A stretch of 64,000 nt of DNA from Zerene cesonia (taxonomy: Eukaryota; Arthropoda; Insecta; Lepidoptera; Pieridae). How positions within the stretch are numbered: the stretch's first letter is position 1; each line of letters begins with the position of its first letter. Positions 35,881 to 45,810 of this stretch are shown in pieces. A model generated the notes under the pieces. The model did no database searches. It saw nothing but the letters and a program-made list of their open reading frames with translations, and was not told the DNA's origin. The stretch lies in NCBI RefSeq assembly GCF_012273895.1, contig NC_052107.1:5518001-5582000 (forward strand), given 5' to 3'. The translations under genes were made by a program, and so were the position numbers.

Positions 35881-36320
35881 TTAATTTTCTCAATTTTTCT
35901 ATATGGCTTCGAAACCTGGACATTGCGCAAGGCGGACTGTTCTCGGATAGAGGCTTTTGAATTGTGGATGGGGTGACGCATGCTTCGCATTGCTTGGATG
36001 GTAGGTAGAACTCGTCGATTTTAAAGAAATTGTGCATCGACAAATCTTGTAATATTTCGGTCACATTGCAAGAAACAGGGGAGATTATCTTTAAAAAGTC
36101 CTCATCACTGGCAGGGTAGAAGGAATAGGCCCCGAGGGCACAGTCCAATGTGCTGGACGGACCAAGTTAAAACATGTAACTATCTATATATATAATCTAT
36201 GTATAATCTGTAGTAAGTAGCGTATCAGAAGCTATCCTCATAGCAGAAGAGCGGAGAAATAGCGTGAAATAACAAAGCAAACACTCAGCAGTGAGGATTT
36301 CGACATAAAGAAAAAGAATA
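35881..36320 (+). pseudogene. Decayed 3' end of an RTE-like LINE reverse transcriptase ORF
   Basis: The plus strand encodes, in pieces, the C-terminal part of a lepidopteran endonuclease-reverse transcriptase. LYGFETWTLRKADCSRIEAF is at 35899-35958, followed after a stop by RMLRIAW. Then come YFGHIARNRGDYL, KVLITGRVEG and, after a frameshift, RPRGHSPMCWTDQV. The trailing words CATCCTCATAGCAGAAGAGCGG match the usual extreme C-terminus (AILIAEER). At least two stops and one frameshift break it. The 98-codon minus-strand frame over it is a shadow. The clade (RTE) is from memory of related proteins. Confidence 0.8.
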
Positions 36321-38380
36321 TAATATATTCTGGAGACAGTCCATATTATATTAGAACTAACAATAGATTCAAATCTGTAAAAATATGTAATAATAAATTA
36401 TGTAATATAAGGATATAAATCTATATAACGATATTTGTCCCTAGGTATCGTACCTATATAGGTATATACAACTTATCTTCAAATCATTTAAATTTGTTAT
36501 GTAAGTAAGCATCACATTTATTTATTTGCAATTGACATAAACTGAAAATGGATTTTCAAGTATCACTAAAAAGAAAAAATATTTTATCGAAAAGGTATTT
36601 TGAAATGCTTCCCACGAATAATTAAGCAATATGAATGCAGAAACATTGCTGCCTTTTTTACTTAATTTGATCTGATTTTATTAATTTCCCGTATATTAAA
36701 ACGTACAACTACCCTTTTTAATGTAATCGTAAATTTCAACCTTTATTCGATATTTTTATTTAATATTTAATGCTTCATATTTCCCGGGTGTAAATACTAT
36801 ATTTCTGATAAAATTTGTTATTCCTAGCAAACAAACGAAATCGAAACACCTAATTTAGTTAGTTTTAATTACTTCTCCTCAACTTAAATACAGACTTGTC
36901 CAACAGTGTTCGGTAAGAAGTGTTTTTGTTATTGTTTGATAACTTATTTGCCTGGTATTTAAAATACAAATCATCAAGCAGCCTCACCTATTCCTCACCC
37001 TTCCCAGACCTATCACTCTTTCCCGCCTTCAATCCTTTTGTATATTTTTCATTTTAAAAAGCTAGCAAGACTATTGTAGACGTATATAACTCTGCAAATG
37101 TTTATGAGCACTAATGGTCGATTAACATCATAAAATGAAATAAAAATCAATTATTTCATGTTATAACTGGCTCTTTTAGATATTTAAATATAAAAAATCG
37201 TATTTAAGTTTTATTGAGAACTTATTTACCTATACAAATTATAAATACAAGATAATATGAGTTTATATTATATTTTAGTCAGATTTATTTACCTACAAAG
37301 AAATGTTCAATTATCATGTAACAAAAAATCCCAAAAATATCAAAACTCGAAAAACACCTTAACCTTCTGAGAAATAAACGATGAGAATCTTTTTTTTTCA
37401 TCAAAATAATTTTCGCTTCTACGATGGGTTTTAATTTGTTGTACAAATTGCTTATTTAACCCCTATTAATTAATTGTAAGCGGCGGGGCTACGGAGCGTG
37501 ATATTGATGTCTAATTTAATTTAATGTACGCTAAAAGGTGGTTAAAATAATGATGAGTTCATTGGGAATTGCAGACATTAATTGTTTCAATCAAATATTT
37601 CTTTTCTCATAGGAGAAATGAAATCAAATCGAAAACAAGAGAGACGTGATAACTCAATCATTGTTACTTTATTTATTAATCGTTGATTGTATAAAGAAAT
37701 GACTTTCTTCTTTTTAATGCACGTCAATGCAAAATGTATGTTTCCAGAATTTTAAAAGTTTTTCTTTTTTTAAAGTTAAAAGGATTTGTAAATAAGCAAT
37801 TCCTAACTTTTCACTCAACGACCTAAAACGACGAAGATTCTGAATTCGACTGCATTTTTTGGTTTTGTTACTCAATGGGTTTTCAACGGATAGACGTGAT
37901 TCTTTTTGTTTTTGATAGGAAATTGATGTGATTTCGAATTTTGTCATTTAGTTTGGTTAGTATCTCCCCTCAGGGACGTCAATGAGTTTTTTTTGTAGAA
38001 AAACTATTTTTTATACAAGAAATGTGGCAAGTACCGACTAAAATGCGGATAAAAGCAAGATTTCGTTTAATACGTGAAACTAGCATTGAAAATGTATCTT
38101 TTCACGTATTATATTCTAATTCAGCCAGGATTCATATATTAATTTGCAACTCAATGTTTATATTCACTGGTTTTATAATTAATAAAGTTGGAGCAATTTT
38201 AAGAAACTACGGCTATAGCGCGTCTGGGTATGAAATTTTCATAGTTTACACATTACGCTTGTAAGTTGGCTTATCTCTTGTTGTTCACAGTACTTTCCCC
38301 TAACTTTGCAAGATAACCGAACCAACTTTCAGTATTGCATACAATCAAAGCGGTTTAATTCAATCACGATTCTTTAATCC
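36321..38380. other. Unannotated AT-rich DNA with two short frames
   Basis: A 77-codon minus-strand ATG frame (37714-37947, lysine/arginine-rich) and an 80-codon plus-strand ATG frame (38022-38264, with a hydrophobic middle) are present. Both are of chance length and neither is recognised. A GC-richer word GTAAGCGGCGGGGCTACGGAG lies near 37478. Confidence 0.35.
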
Positions 38381-38550
38381 ACTAATATCATAAATGCGAA
38401 AGTTTGTAAGGATGTGTGTGTCTGAACCAATTGCAATTAAATTTGGTACGTAGATAGCTGGTCAACTGAAATAACATATAGGCAACTTTTTATCCCGATA
38501 TTCCTACGGGATAGGGACTTATGTGGGTGAAAATGCAGGGCGCAGCTAAT
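38381..38550 (-). repeat. ACTAGCTGCGCCC element, internally deleted
   Basis: Reverse orientation: ATAAATGCGAAAGTTTGTAAGG, then GTGTGTCTGAACCAATTGC, AGGCAACTTTTTATCCCGA and GCAGGGCGCAGCTAA. The family's GCGTGAAAGAGTAACA segment is missing between the (CA)n and the GGTTCAG box. Confidence 0.7.
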
Positions 38551-38586
38551 CACATATAAAATACTACAGCGCAAAATATAACACAT

Positions 38587-38940
38587 TTCGAACTGTGTCA
38601 TCATCATCATCATCATCAGCCCATATATGTTCCCACTGCTGGGACACAGGCCTCCTATGAAGGTTCAGGCCATAATCCACCACGCTGGAAAAGTGCGGGT
38701 TGGCAGATGTCACGTGTCGTCGAACTTTTTAATTCTTGGACATGCCGGTTTCCTCACGATGTTTTCCTTCACCGTTTAAGCAGTGGTGATGTTATCCACA
38801 TGCGCAGATAAATTGAAAAATCAATTTTTATTTCCTGCACGCTCGCCCGGTCTCGAACCCCGACTTATCGATTTTGAAGTCCGAGGTTCTCACCACTGAG
38901 CCACGACTGCTTACTGAGCCACGACTGCTTCGAACTGTGT
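38587..38940 (-). mobile_element. Full-length tRNA-headed SINE with 12-bp target-site duplication
   Basis: The insert (38599-38928) is flanked by TTCGAACTGTGT at 38587-38598 and again at 38929-38940. On the minus strand it starts with a tRNA-like head holding an A box TGGCTCAGTGG (38893-38903) and a B box GGTTCGAGACC (38849-38859). A body with AACATCGTGAGGAAACCGG follows, and the LINE-like tail CCCAGCAGTGGGAACATAT ends in (ATG)n. The first 18 bp of the head are present twice in tandem (38895-38912 and 38913-38930). Transposition would have depended on a partner LINE. Relatives lie at 9423, 21557, 54556 and 63545. Confidence 0.9.
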
Positions 38941-39571
38941 AAAGTTCGTAAATTTGCGTCTGATTTGATTTCTGATTTGAATAGCAAACTTTATACAAAC
39001 ATTTCAAGTATTCGTGACGGAGATCATTTTTAATTCAAATTATGCACCTCGTCAACCGGGTCAAATCTCGAAGATGCGGTACGTGACTTCATCAAACCGA
39101 AGTATTTTACGCTTTGAGTTCAAACTCGTGAATTTTTACCCGCAAGGAAGGTTTTACGTTCTAACTTAAATAACGTATTCTAAAGGTGGCAGTCTAGATA
39201 AAAATTTAAAGAGGATTTTTCTCTGTAATACCCAAATAGATATGATACCCCGTGGCTTCAAAGTTATTGGTATACCCCCAGTACTTTAGACGTCATATTT
39301 TATACTTTATTCAAATATGCACCTTTAAGGGAACTTTAATATTCTGTTTAAAGTCAGACTAAAAGGAAATATTGTATAAAGTTATATTTTATAACGTAAT
39401 ATTAACTAATTTTTTTACTAAACTTTATTTGAAACTTTTAATAAAGGAAAAACTAATATAACAACATATATACCAAAAGTATGAAATTTACAAATCAAAA
39501 CTATGTCTAATAGAGGGTCTATTACATTTACTATTGATTTCTGATAAAAATAATCAAAAAGTTTTTATAAT
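38941..39571. other. Unannotated DNA
   Basis: Nothing recognised. Confidence 0.4.
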
Positions 39572-39757
39572 ATGTCGGAAACGTATGCTTTATCAAAGGT
39601 CATTAATACAGCGTACTATCGAGTTCATCGTCTCAGACGAATTTTGGATACTAATTCTGATGTTATTAAAAATAAACTAGGTACGCGTACTACTTATAAA
39701 TTTGTCCAAGAAGTAACTAATTCGACTGAATATTTTAAATGTATGTGTTTATTCTGA
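39572..39757 (+). CDS. Hypothetical ORF, 61 codons
   Basis: ATG frame (MSETYALSKVINTAYYRVHR...) ending CMCLF and stop, about 100 bp before the inverted gap flank at 39855. The composition is mixed and basic in the first half, with no motif recognised. It could belong to a transposon that the gap hides, but nothing links them directly. Length is within chance expectation. Confidence 0.18.
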   Translation: MSETYALSKVINTAYYRVHRLRRILDTNSDVIKNKLGTRTTYKFVQEVTNSTEYFKCMCLF

Positions 39758-39854
39758 CAATTTGAATTATTTTGATCACTTTTTTGTTATGTTAAGTTAG
39801 GTTGTATTAAAGAGGTGATTCCATATTAATAGTACTATGTATCTATTATGGTCT

Positions 39855-39921
39855 AAGAGCCCGTGAGGGCCAGACCTTAGTTAAAGTATAAAATCTAAAA
39901 GTTTCTCTGTGTATGCCCACT
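39855..39921 (+). repeat. 67-bp left inverted flank of gap
   Basis: These 67 bases, starting AAGAGCCCGTGAGGGCCAGA, are the exact reverse complement of 40922-40988. They read inward into the N run. The octamer TCTATTAT occurs just outside on both sides (39842-39849 and 40991-40998), though not at the same distance from the inverted repeats. Confidence 0.95.
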
Positions 39922-40921
39922 NNNNNNNNNNNNNNNNNNNNNNNNNNNNNNNNNNNNNNNNNNNNNNNNNNNNNNNNNNNNNNNNNNNNNNNNNNNNNNN
40001 NNNNNNNNNNNNNNNNNNNNNNNNNNNNNNNNNNNNNNNNNNNNNNNNNNNNNNNNNNNNNNNNNNNNNNNNNNNNNNNNNNNNNNNNNNNNNNNNNNNN
40101 NNNNNNNNNNNNNNNNNNNNNNNNNNNNNNNNNNNNNNNNNNNNNNNNNNNNNNNNNNNNNNNNNNNNNNNNNNNNNNNNNNNNNNNNNNNNNNNNNNNN
40201 NNNNNNNNNNNNNNNNNNNNNNNNNNNNNNNNNNNNNNNNNNNNNNNNNNNNNNNNNNNNNNNNNNNNNNNNNNNNNNNNNNNNNNNNNNNNNNNNNNNN
40301 NNNNNNNNNNNNNNNNNNNNNNNNNNNNNNNNNNNNNNNNNNNNNNNNNNNNNNNNNNNNNNNNNNNNNNNNNNNNNNNNNNNNNNNNNNNNNNNNNNNN
40401 NNNNNNNNNNNNNNNNNNNNNNNNNNNNNNNNNNNNNNNNNNNNNNNNNNNNNNNNNNNNNNNNNNNNNNNNNNNNNNNNNNNNNNNNNNNNNNNNNNNN
40501 NNNNNNNNNNNNNNNNNNNNNNNNNNNNNNNNNNNNNNNNNNNNNNNNNNNNNNNNNNNNNNNNNNNNNNNNNNNNNNNNNNNNNNNNNNNNNNNNNNNN
40601 NNNNNNNNNNNNNNNNNNNNNNNNNNNNNNNNNNNNNNNNNNNNNNNNNNNNNNNNNNNNNNNNNNNNNNNNNNNNNNNNNNNNNNNNNNNNNNNNNNNN
40701 NNNNNNNNNNNNNNNNNNNNNNNNNNNNNNNNNNNNNNNNNNNNNNNNNNNNNNNNNNNNNNNNNNNNNNNNNNNNNNNNNNNNNNNNNNNNNNNNNNNN
40801 NNNNNNNNNNNNNNNNNNNNNNNNNNNNNNNNNNNNNNNNNNNNNNNNNNNNNNNNNNNNNNNNNNNNNNNNNNNNNNNNNNNNNNNNNNNNNNNNNNNN
40901 NNNNNNNNNNNNNNNNNNNNN
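39922..40921. other. Assembly gap, 1000 N
   Basis: Fixed-size placeholder inside the inverted flanks. Frames reported through it on both strands are artefacts of N and of the palindrome. Confidence 1.
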
Positions 40922-40988
40922 AGTGGGCATACACAGAGAAACTTTTAGATTTTATACTTTAACTAAGGTCTGGCCCTCACGGGCTCTT
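40922..40988 (-). repeat. 67-bp right inverted flank of gap
   Basis: Exact reverse complement of 39855-39921. Either terminal inverted repeats of an unsequenced element or a palindromic assembly end. Confidence 0.95.
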
Positions 40989-42384
40989 GCTCTATTATAA
41001 TAAGTATGACTGAGGAAAAAAGCACACTTTTTATATGATGAGAAATAGTCTTGAGGTCAAAAAACCAAGATTTAAAACAACGTTATAATTATTGTGATTA
41101 AAACCTTGCTTTGTGCTTTTTCTTTAGACTTCTGTTTTAAGATAAATATTATCACAGAATATAACAAATAATAAAATATCTTTATACAAATAGAGCAATA
41201 AAAGAAAACATTTATAAACTATACATACAAGTATCTACCTATTCTATCTATTCAGAGCCATTGTATTCCTGGGGTAAAAAGATTCAATAATAAACATTTG
41301 GCAAAAGGTAACTTAACAAGAAAATTATTTTTAGCTACGCTACTCGTTAAATATAAAACAGACAATTCAATAAATTTGGCATCCTTGTATGGCTAAAGAA
41401 ATATTTTTTGGATTAGGTATATTCAACAAATCTATTCAAAGATAATGATATGATATTTAGTGATAAGAATGAAATGATATTTAGTGCCAAGATACCAATT
41501 AAGACAGAATTGCATTTAACAAGTATCTTTAATATTTCAAGAATATAAGTTGTATACATAGACATCAAATCCACCGTAAAAGACTAGTAATTAGTGACAC
41601 GTTATATAGTATTACAAAACAACACCAACAAGAATAACAACTTGTACAGAAGTCCGCCTATTACTTAATCGATCTCTCCCAGACGACATACATGCTAATA
41701 TATTTAACAACAAATTTAAATAATGTAATCGAATGCTAGTGTGCACGATATAGACAATATGTTATAGAATTTATATTAATGGTTCTTAATCATGGTAGCT
41801 AAACCGCGGCTCGTGGGCACACTGCCTGCCAACCAATATTTCGTGGTTTGTATAGATTCAATGTATTTAAAAAAGAAGTAATTGTCATTTAATTTACGTG
41901 CATATTAAATAAATTTATTGAATAAGCTGTATTTAATACCCTTATTATCATAAGAGATGTATCTGGAAAATCATAAACACAAAATAATTAAAAAAGAAAT
42001 GCAAAGAAACCGAATCTGTCCAATGTTAAAGAATGGAAGTTTAATTAAATGCAATAATGCTTGCTTTGTCACGTTAATCCGTGCTCGTGTACCAGATAGC
42101 CAAATGCGAGACAAGGAATGCCCTCAAGTACTCGATTTGTACTCGCCATTAGGTCTCCAAAGCTAGGATTAAGCTGCCATCGCCTCGAATCATTAGCCGA
42201 TAGTGACACGTAATCAATGCACGACGCGTGACGAGACCTGATAAATGGATTACATGTAAATGTCAGTGATGAGCCGTGGCCTTATTAGCTTAGCCTGATT
42301 TATGCAAATAGCCCGCGATAAATGTCGAACATTGATAATGTATGCTAATTTATTATATTTCATTTTTAATTTCAATGTGCTTAT
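40989..42384. other. Unannotated AT-rich DNA
   Basis: A 69-codon plus frame at 41957-42166 has a plausible but unrecognised C-terminal half. A GC-richer stretch at 42165-42330 contains the octamer ATGCAAAT (a POU-factor type site) and could be a conserved non-coding element. Neither is certain. Confidence 0.35.
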
Positions 42385-42478
42385 TAGTTCTTAGAGGTTT
42401 TTGGTGGTTTGTAGTAATTAAACACACTTGTTTCATTACTACAAATCACTAAAATCCACTATTTTCACATAAGAACTA
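42385..42478. repeat. Pre-miRNA-sized foldback
   Basis: Inner arms 42396-42418 and 42435-42457 pair over 23 bp with three mismatches (two would be G-U as RNA in one orientation) around a 16-nt loop. Outer arms TAGTTCTTA (42385-42393) and TAAGAACTA (42470-42478) also pair. The total of 94 nt fits an insect pre-miRNA or a small foldback transposon. I do not recognise a known miRNA seed. Confidence 0.55.
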
Positions 42479-42602
42479 GTTTATTTTCGCAGCGCAGTTA
42501 TACCTCTCGTGAATTCGGTAAAAGAAAGAGAGAGAGAGATAAAACATTAGCATAGTAACAAAAAGACAACAGAATCAAAAGCATAGCACATATAAATTAT
42601 AA

Positions 42603-42803
42603 TTAGCTACGCCCCGCGGTTTCACCCGCATAAGTCCGTATCCTGTAGGAATATCGGGATATAAAGTTGCCTATATGTTATTCCAGATGTCCAGTTGTCT
42701 ACATACCAAATTTCATTGCAATAGGTTCTGCAGTTTTTGCGTGAAAGAGTAACAAACACACACACATCTTTACAAACTTTCGTATTTATAATATTAGTAG
42801 GAT
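42603..42803 (+). repeat. ACTAGCTGCGCCCC element, near full length
   Basis: TAGCTACGCCCCGCGGTTTCACC at the left and ATAATATTAGTAGGAT at the right, about 200 bp. First of three same-orientation family members around the tRNA gene. Confidence 0.75.
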
Positions 42804-42991
42804 ATATTATATGTTTTTTGGCATAATATTCAATATTCATAGGCTAAAGAATAGATTGTTCCAGGGATTCTTCTATTCTCTGTGGTTTCTATTATTTATT
42901 CAGTATAATTCATGTTATTTAATAATATGTTATAAGTTTTAATCACTTTAACACCCTCGAGGAAATCTCGAGATATCTCTAATATAATAAA

Positions 42992-43261
42992 ACTAGCTGT
43001 GACCCGCGGTTGAAACCGCGTAAGTCCGTATCTCGTAGGAATATCGGTATAAAAAGTGCCTATGTGTTATTTCAGTTGTCCAGCTATGTACGAAGCAAAA
43101 TAGTATTATTATTCACCAATAGATGTCAGGAAAAAAAAACACGAATAAAACACGAATATGACATTTTCTAAAAAAAATTCCTAGCTAGATCGATTTATCG
43201 CCCCCGAAACCCCCTATATACTAAATTTCATGAAAATCGTTGGAGCCGATTCCGAGATTCC

Positions 43262-43322
<61 letters not shown>

Positions 43323-43349
43323 AGAATTGCTCGTTTAAAGGTATAAGAT
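42992..43349 (+). repeat. Composite element: GTGACCCGCGGTTGAAACCGCG head, (TA)n-CAAGAATTGC tail
   Basis: The head (ACTAGCTGTGACCCGCGGTT) is related to the ACTAGCTGCGCCCC family. From about AAAATAGTATTATTATTC onward the sequence matches the 29377-29858 element. The tail carries (TA)28 at 43265-43320 and ends AAGAATTGCTCGTTTAAAGG and TATAAGAT. It lies 62 bp upstream of the tRNA gene. Confidence 0.75.
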
Positions 43350-43411
43350 ATTTACCTGTTATAATTTTTAAAATCTTAATTATGATATTAATATATGAAC
43401 TGAGATACCAA

Positions 43412-43482
43412 GCATCGGTGGTTCAGTGGTAGAATGCTCGCCTGCCACGCGGGCGGCCCGGGTTCGATTCCCGGCCGATGCA
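43412..43482 (+). tRNA. tRNA-Gly (anticodon GCC)
   Basis: A 71-nt canonical nuclear tRNA. The acceptor stem GCATCGG (43412-43418) pairs with CCGATGC (43475-43481), with discriminator A at 43482. The anticodon GCC is at 43444-43446 in loop CTGCCAC and reads glycine codons GGC/GGU. The internal Pol III promoter is intact: A box TGGTTCAGTGG (43419-43429) and B box GGTTCGATTCC (43461-43471). There is no intron and CCA is not encoded, as expected in eukaryotes. The sequence agrees with the highly conserved animal tRNA-Gly-GCC, so a functional gene is likely. The minus-strand open frame over it is spurious. Confidence 0.98.
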
Positions 43483-43485
43483 ATC

Positions 43486-43491
43486 TTTTTT
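43486..43491 (+). terminator. Pol III terminator
   Basis: TTTTTT three bases after the tRNA-Gly 3' end. Confidence 0.9.
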
Positions 43492-43631
43492 ATATTTTGT
43501 ATTTTGTCTCTTCTAAGTGCTATATCACATACACTAACGCTATAAGTGAATTTACTTTGAAGAAAATTGTATCCTGGCAATTTTGATGACAACATGTGAA
43601 GGAAGGATAGCAAATATGCAGTTTATAAAAA

Positions 43632-43835
43632 ACTAGCTGCGCCCCGCGGTTTCACCCGCGTAAGTACGTATCCCGTAGGAATATCGGGATAAAAAGTTGC
43701 CTATATGTTATTCCAGTTTTTCAACTATCTACGTAACAAATTTCATTGCAATCGGTTCAGTAGTTTTTGCGTGAAAGAGCAACAAACACACACACACATC
43801 CTTACAAACTTTCGCATTTATAATATTAGTAGGAT
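43632..43835 (+). repeat. ACTAGCTGCGCCCC element, full length
   Basis: ACTAGCTGCGCCCCGCGGTT to ATAATATTAGTAGGAT, about 204 bp. It is the best-preserved copy in the window, with an expanded (CA)n. It lies 140 bp downstream of the tRNA gene in the same orientation. Confidence 0.8.
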
Positions 43836-45693
43836 ATACTTTTATGGCAATAAGCTACATGTAGAAAAGTTAATAAGAAGTCCATTATAACCCTCCCATC
43901 GAGAAAAATCATTTATTGATCATATTATTTGTTTAATAATTTACAAGAAATATGTTATATTATATATGAAAAAAAACGATAATAAATTTTACTTACATTT
44001 TCTATTGATGAAGGCATTATTTGAACTGGATTTTTTGTGTATGAAAATAAAATCCAATAGGTACTAATATTAAAATTTGTGCCTTCACCATTATATAACA
44101 GCGGTCGACTAACAAATAACAATTAAATGACGAAATTAATACTTCCAAACCCACAAATGGGTTATAAATCCTAGCGTACGTCGCCCTAATTCTCGCTCAT
44201 ACAATTCACCGACTGTGAGTGGAATCAGCTGTTTTAAGCCTGTCCAGGTAAATTCAGAATATCATGCGCCACCTGAATGGTTTCTCTATTATTTAGACCT
44301 TGCATTTATTTAAAATTTCACTCTTAAACGTTTTTTTGACGAATAAATTACTTGTGAATAATTGTTTATTCTTGTCGCTAAGAACCACAGATATTAAAAA
44401 AATACAGTTGACAGTGATATAGAAAAAAGTTTTACGTATGAAAGTAAGTTCTATAGGCACCTTTTAGTTTAAAACGACGTGGCCTTCTTTGAAATTGATG
44501 AGAGGTCATTGATATTTACTTTCGTTACTAACAATACTTCATTAATCACCTTCAATCGAATGTAATTTTACACTTTAGTTTTAGTCACTGTTGCTTGTAA
44601 TTTCATTTAAACTTGTTTGTTTTTCAATTGCTATTCAAGTGAATTGCTTCCGCATTCAACGAAGTACAATATAACTGTGTCGTATAAAACGCCGGTTTAA
44701 GAAATGCAAAGCTTGCAAAAAACTGAAGCCAAATAACAAGCAATGGATTTTCGTCATGATTTCCCCATTAATATCTAGCCGCAGGCCACGCAGCTCCAAT
44801 TTGTACCAATTCACAATTTCACACAAACTTTGGCAGAACTTTGTTTGATTCTCGTAATTTGATCGATTTTAGATTGCCGGAAAACGGGCAGCGATTCATT
44901 GGAACTACTAATCTGTCGTTAGATTTAACTTTGTACATTTCGAACAAACTCTATTGTCGTACCATTTATGAATGTGGTATTATAAATGGTAGCTTGTTCT
45001 TTATTTATTCATGATTCTAGCAATACATATTACACACACATAGTGAACACATTCACACATCTTTCTGTCTTTATGTATCAGATTTTTTATGAACAACCAG
45101 CCGTATACCTATTAAATATACAGTACGAGTATCGATGAATTTTTCAGTTGTTATCATAGTAAAGAAAATTTCAAAAGACAGAATGTATACAGCCGTCTTA
45201 TTATTATCATAAGAAATATACTTAATCGATTAATTATTCATATAAAACATATTTGGTTCGAAGCAAACAAAGACAATGCAAATTGAACTAAACTCGAAGA
45301 CAGGATTCAAAAGACACGTAGTTGAGTTTGACTGGCAAGTTTGGGCGCATTATATTCAATAAGTTTGGCAAGTCAAAGAAACTGTTCCATACAACGAAGG
45401 CTTTCACATTGAGGGATTAAACAGGCGCATTTAAACTCACATCTACACTATAAAATTCCGTTTGATTTTAGCTTTAGCCTGCGCTCATTAGATCTGAACC
45501 AGTCTTCATTTTTACGTCGATTAATTCTAGCACAGAATAGTCTGTTTATTTTATTTGAATATCATTCATACAATAAACTATCTACACAAACACTAGACTG
45601 ACGTAAACTTCTTTTTAGAATTTCAATAGTAGCGTGGTAAATCTTTAATGTGAAAGTCTCCAGCATCACGTATGAAGTGCACAATTTACTTAC
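43836..45693. other. Unannotated AT-rich DNA, probably intron
   Basis: If the exon at 45694 is real, this is downstream intron sequence of that minus-strand gene. A short minus-strand frame MPSSIEN ends at a perfect GTAAGTAAAA donor near 43992 and could be a first coding exon, but nothing else supports it. Confidence 0.4.
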
Positions 45694-45810
45694 CACGCGT
45701 TGAATCCCGGAGGAAGTCATAGTACGTGCAGCTCACCACAACTTTGCCGTCGCTGGCTATTGTCCGAACATATCTACTGTATGGATACTGGATAAAGAAT
45801 CGAAACCTGG
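45694..45810 (-). CDS. Internal exon of an unrecognised gene
   Basis: Best coding evidence in the window. The acceptor CTTTTGCTTCTGCTGTAG (AG at 45811-45812) and the donor G/GTAAGTAAAT (GT at 45692-45693) bound 117 nt that are 49% GC in AT-rich surroundings. One frame is open: 2 nt, 38 codons, 1 nt. Entry and exit phase are both 1, so the exon could be skipped without a frameshift. The translation runs from RFRFFIQYPYSRYVRT to CTYYDFLRDSTR, with one cysteine, and looks like a folded extracellular or enzymatic domain. I could not assign a family. The rest of the gene is not identified in the window. Confidence 0.6.

Noticed and set aside
35852..36148. 98-codon minus frame
   Set aside because: Antisense of the LINE reverse-transcriptase remnant.
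38602..38617. (CAT)n microsatellite as an independent repeat
   Set aside because: It is the (ATG)n tail of the SINE read on the other strand.
39846..41000. Four frames of about 350-363 codons on both strands
   Set aside because: Artefacts of N plus the inverted 67-bp flanks, which give the same peptide on both strands.
43380..43613. 77-codon minus-strand frame
   Set aside because: It is the antisense of the tRNA-Gly gene and its flanks.
45694..45810. Idea that the exon encodes part of a Golgi sulfotransferase
   Set aside because: The FFIQYPYSRYV stretch loosely recalls the FVRxPxxRxxS motif, but the key serine is absent and the rest does not fit.
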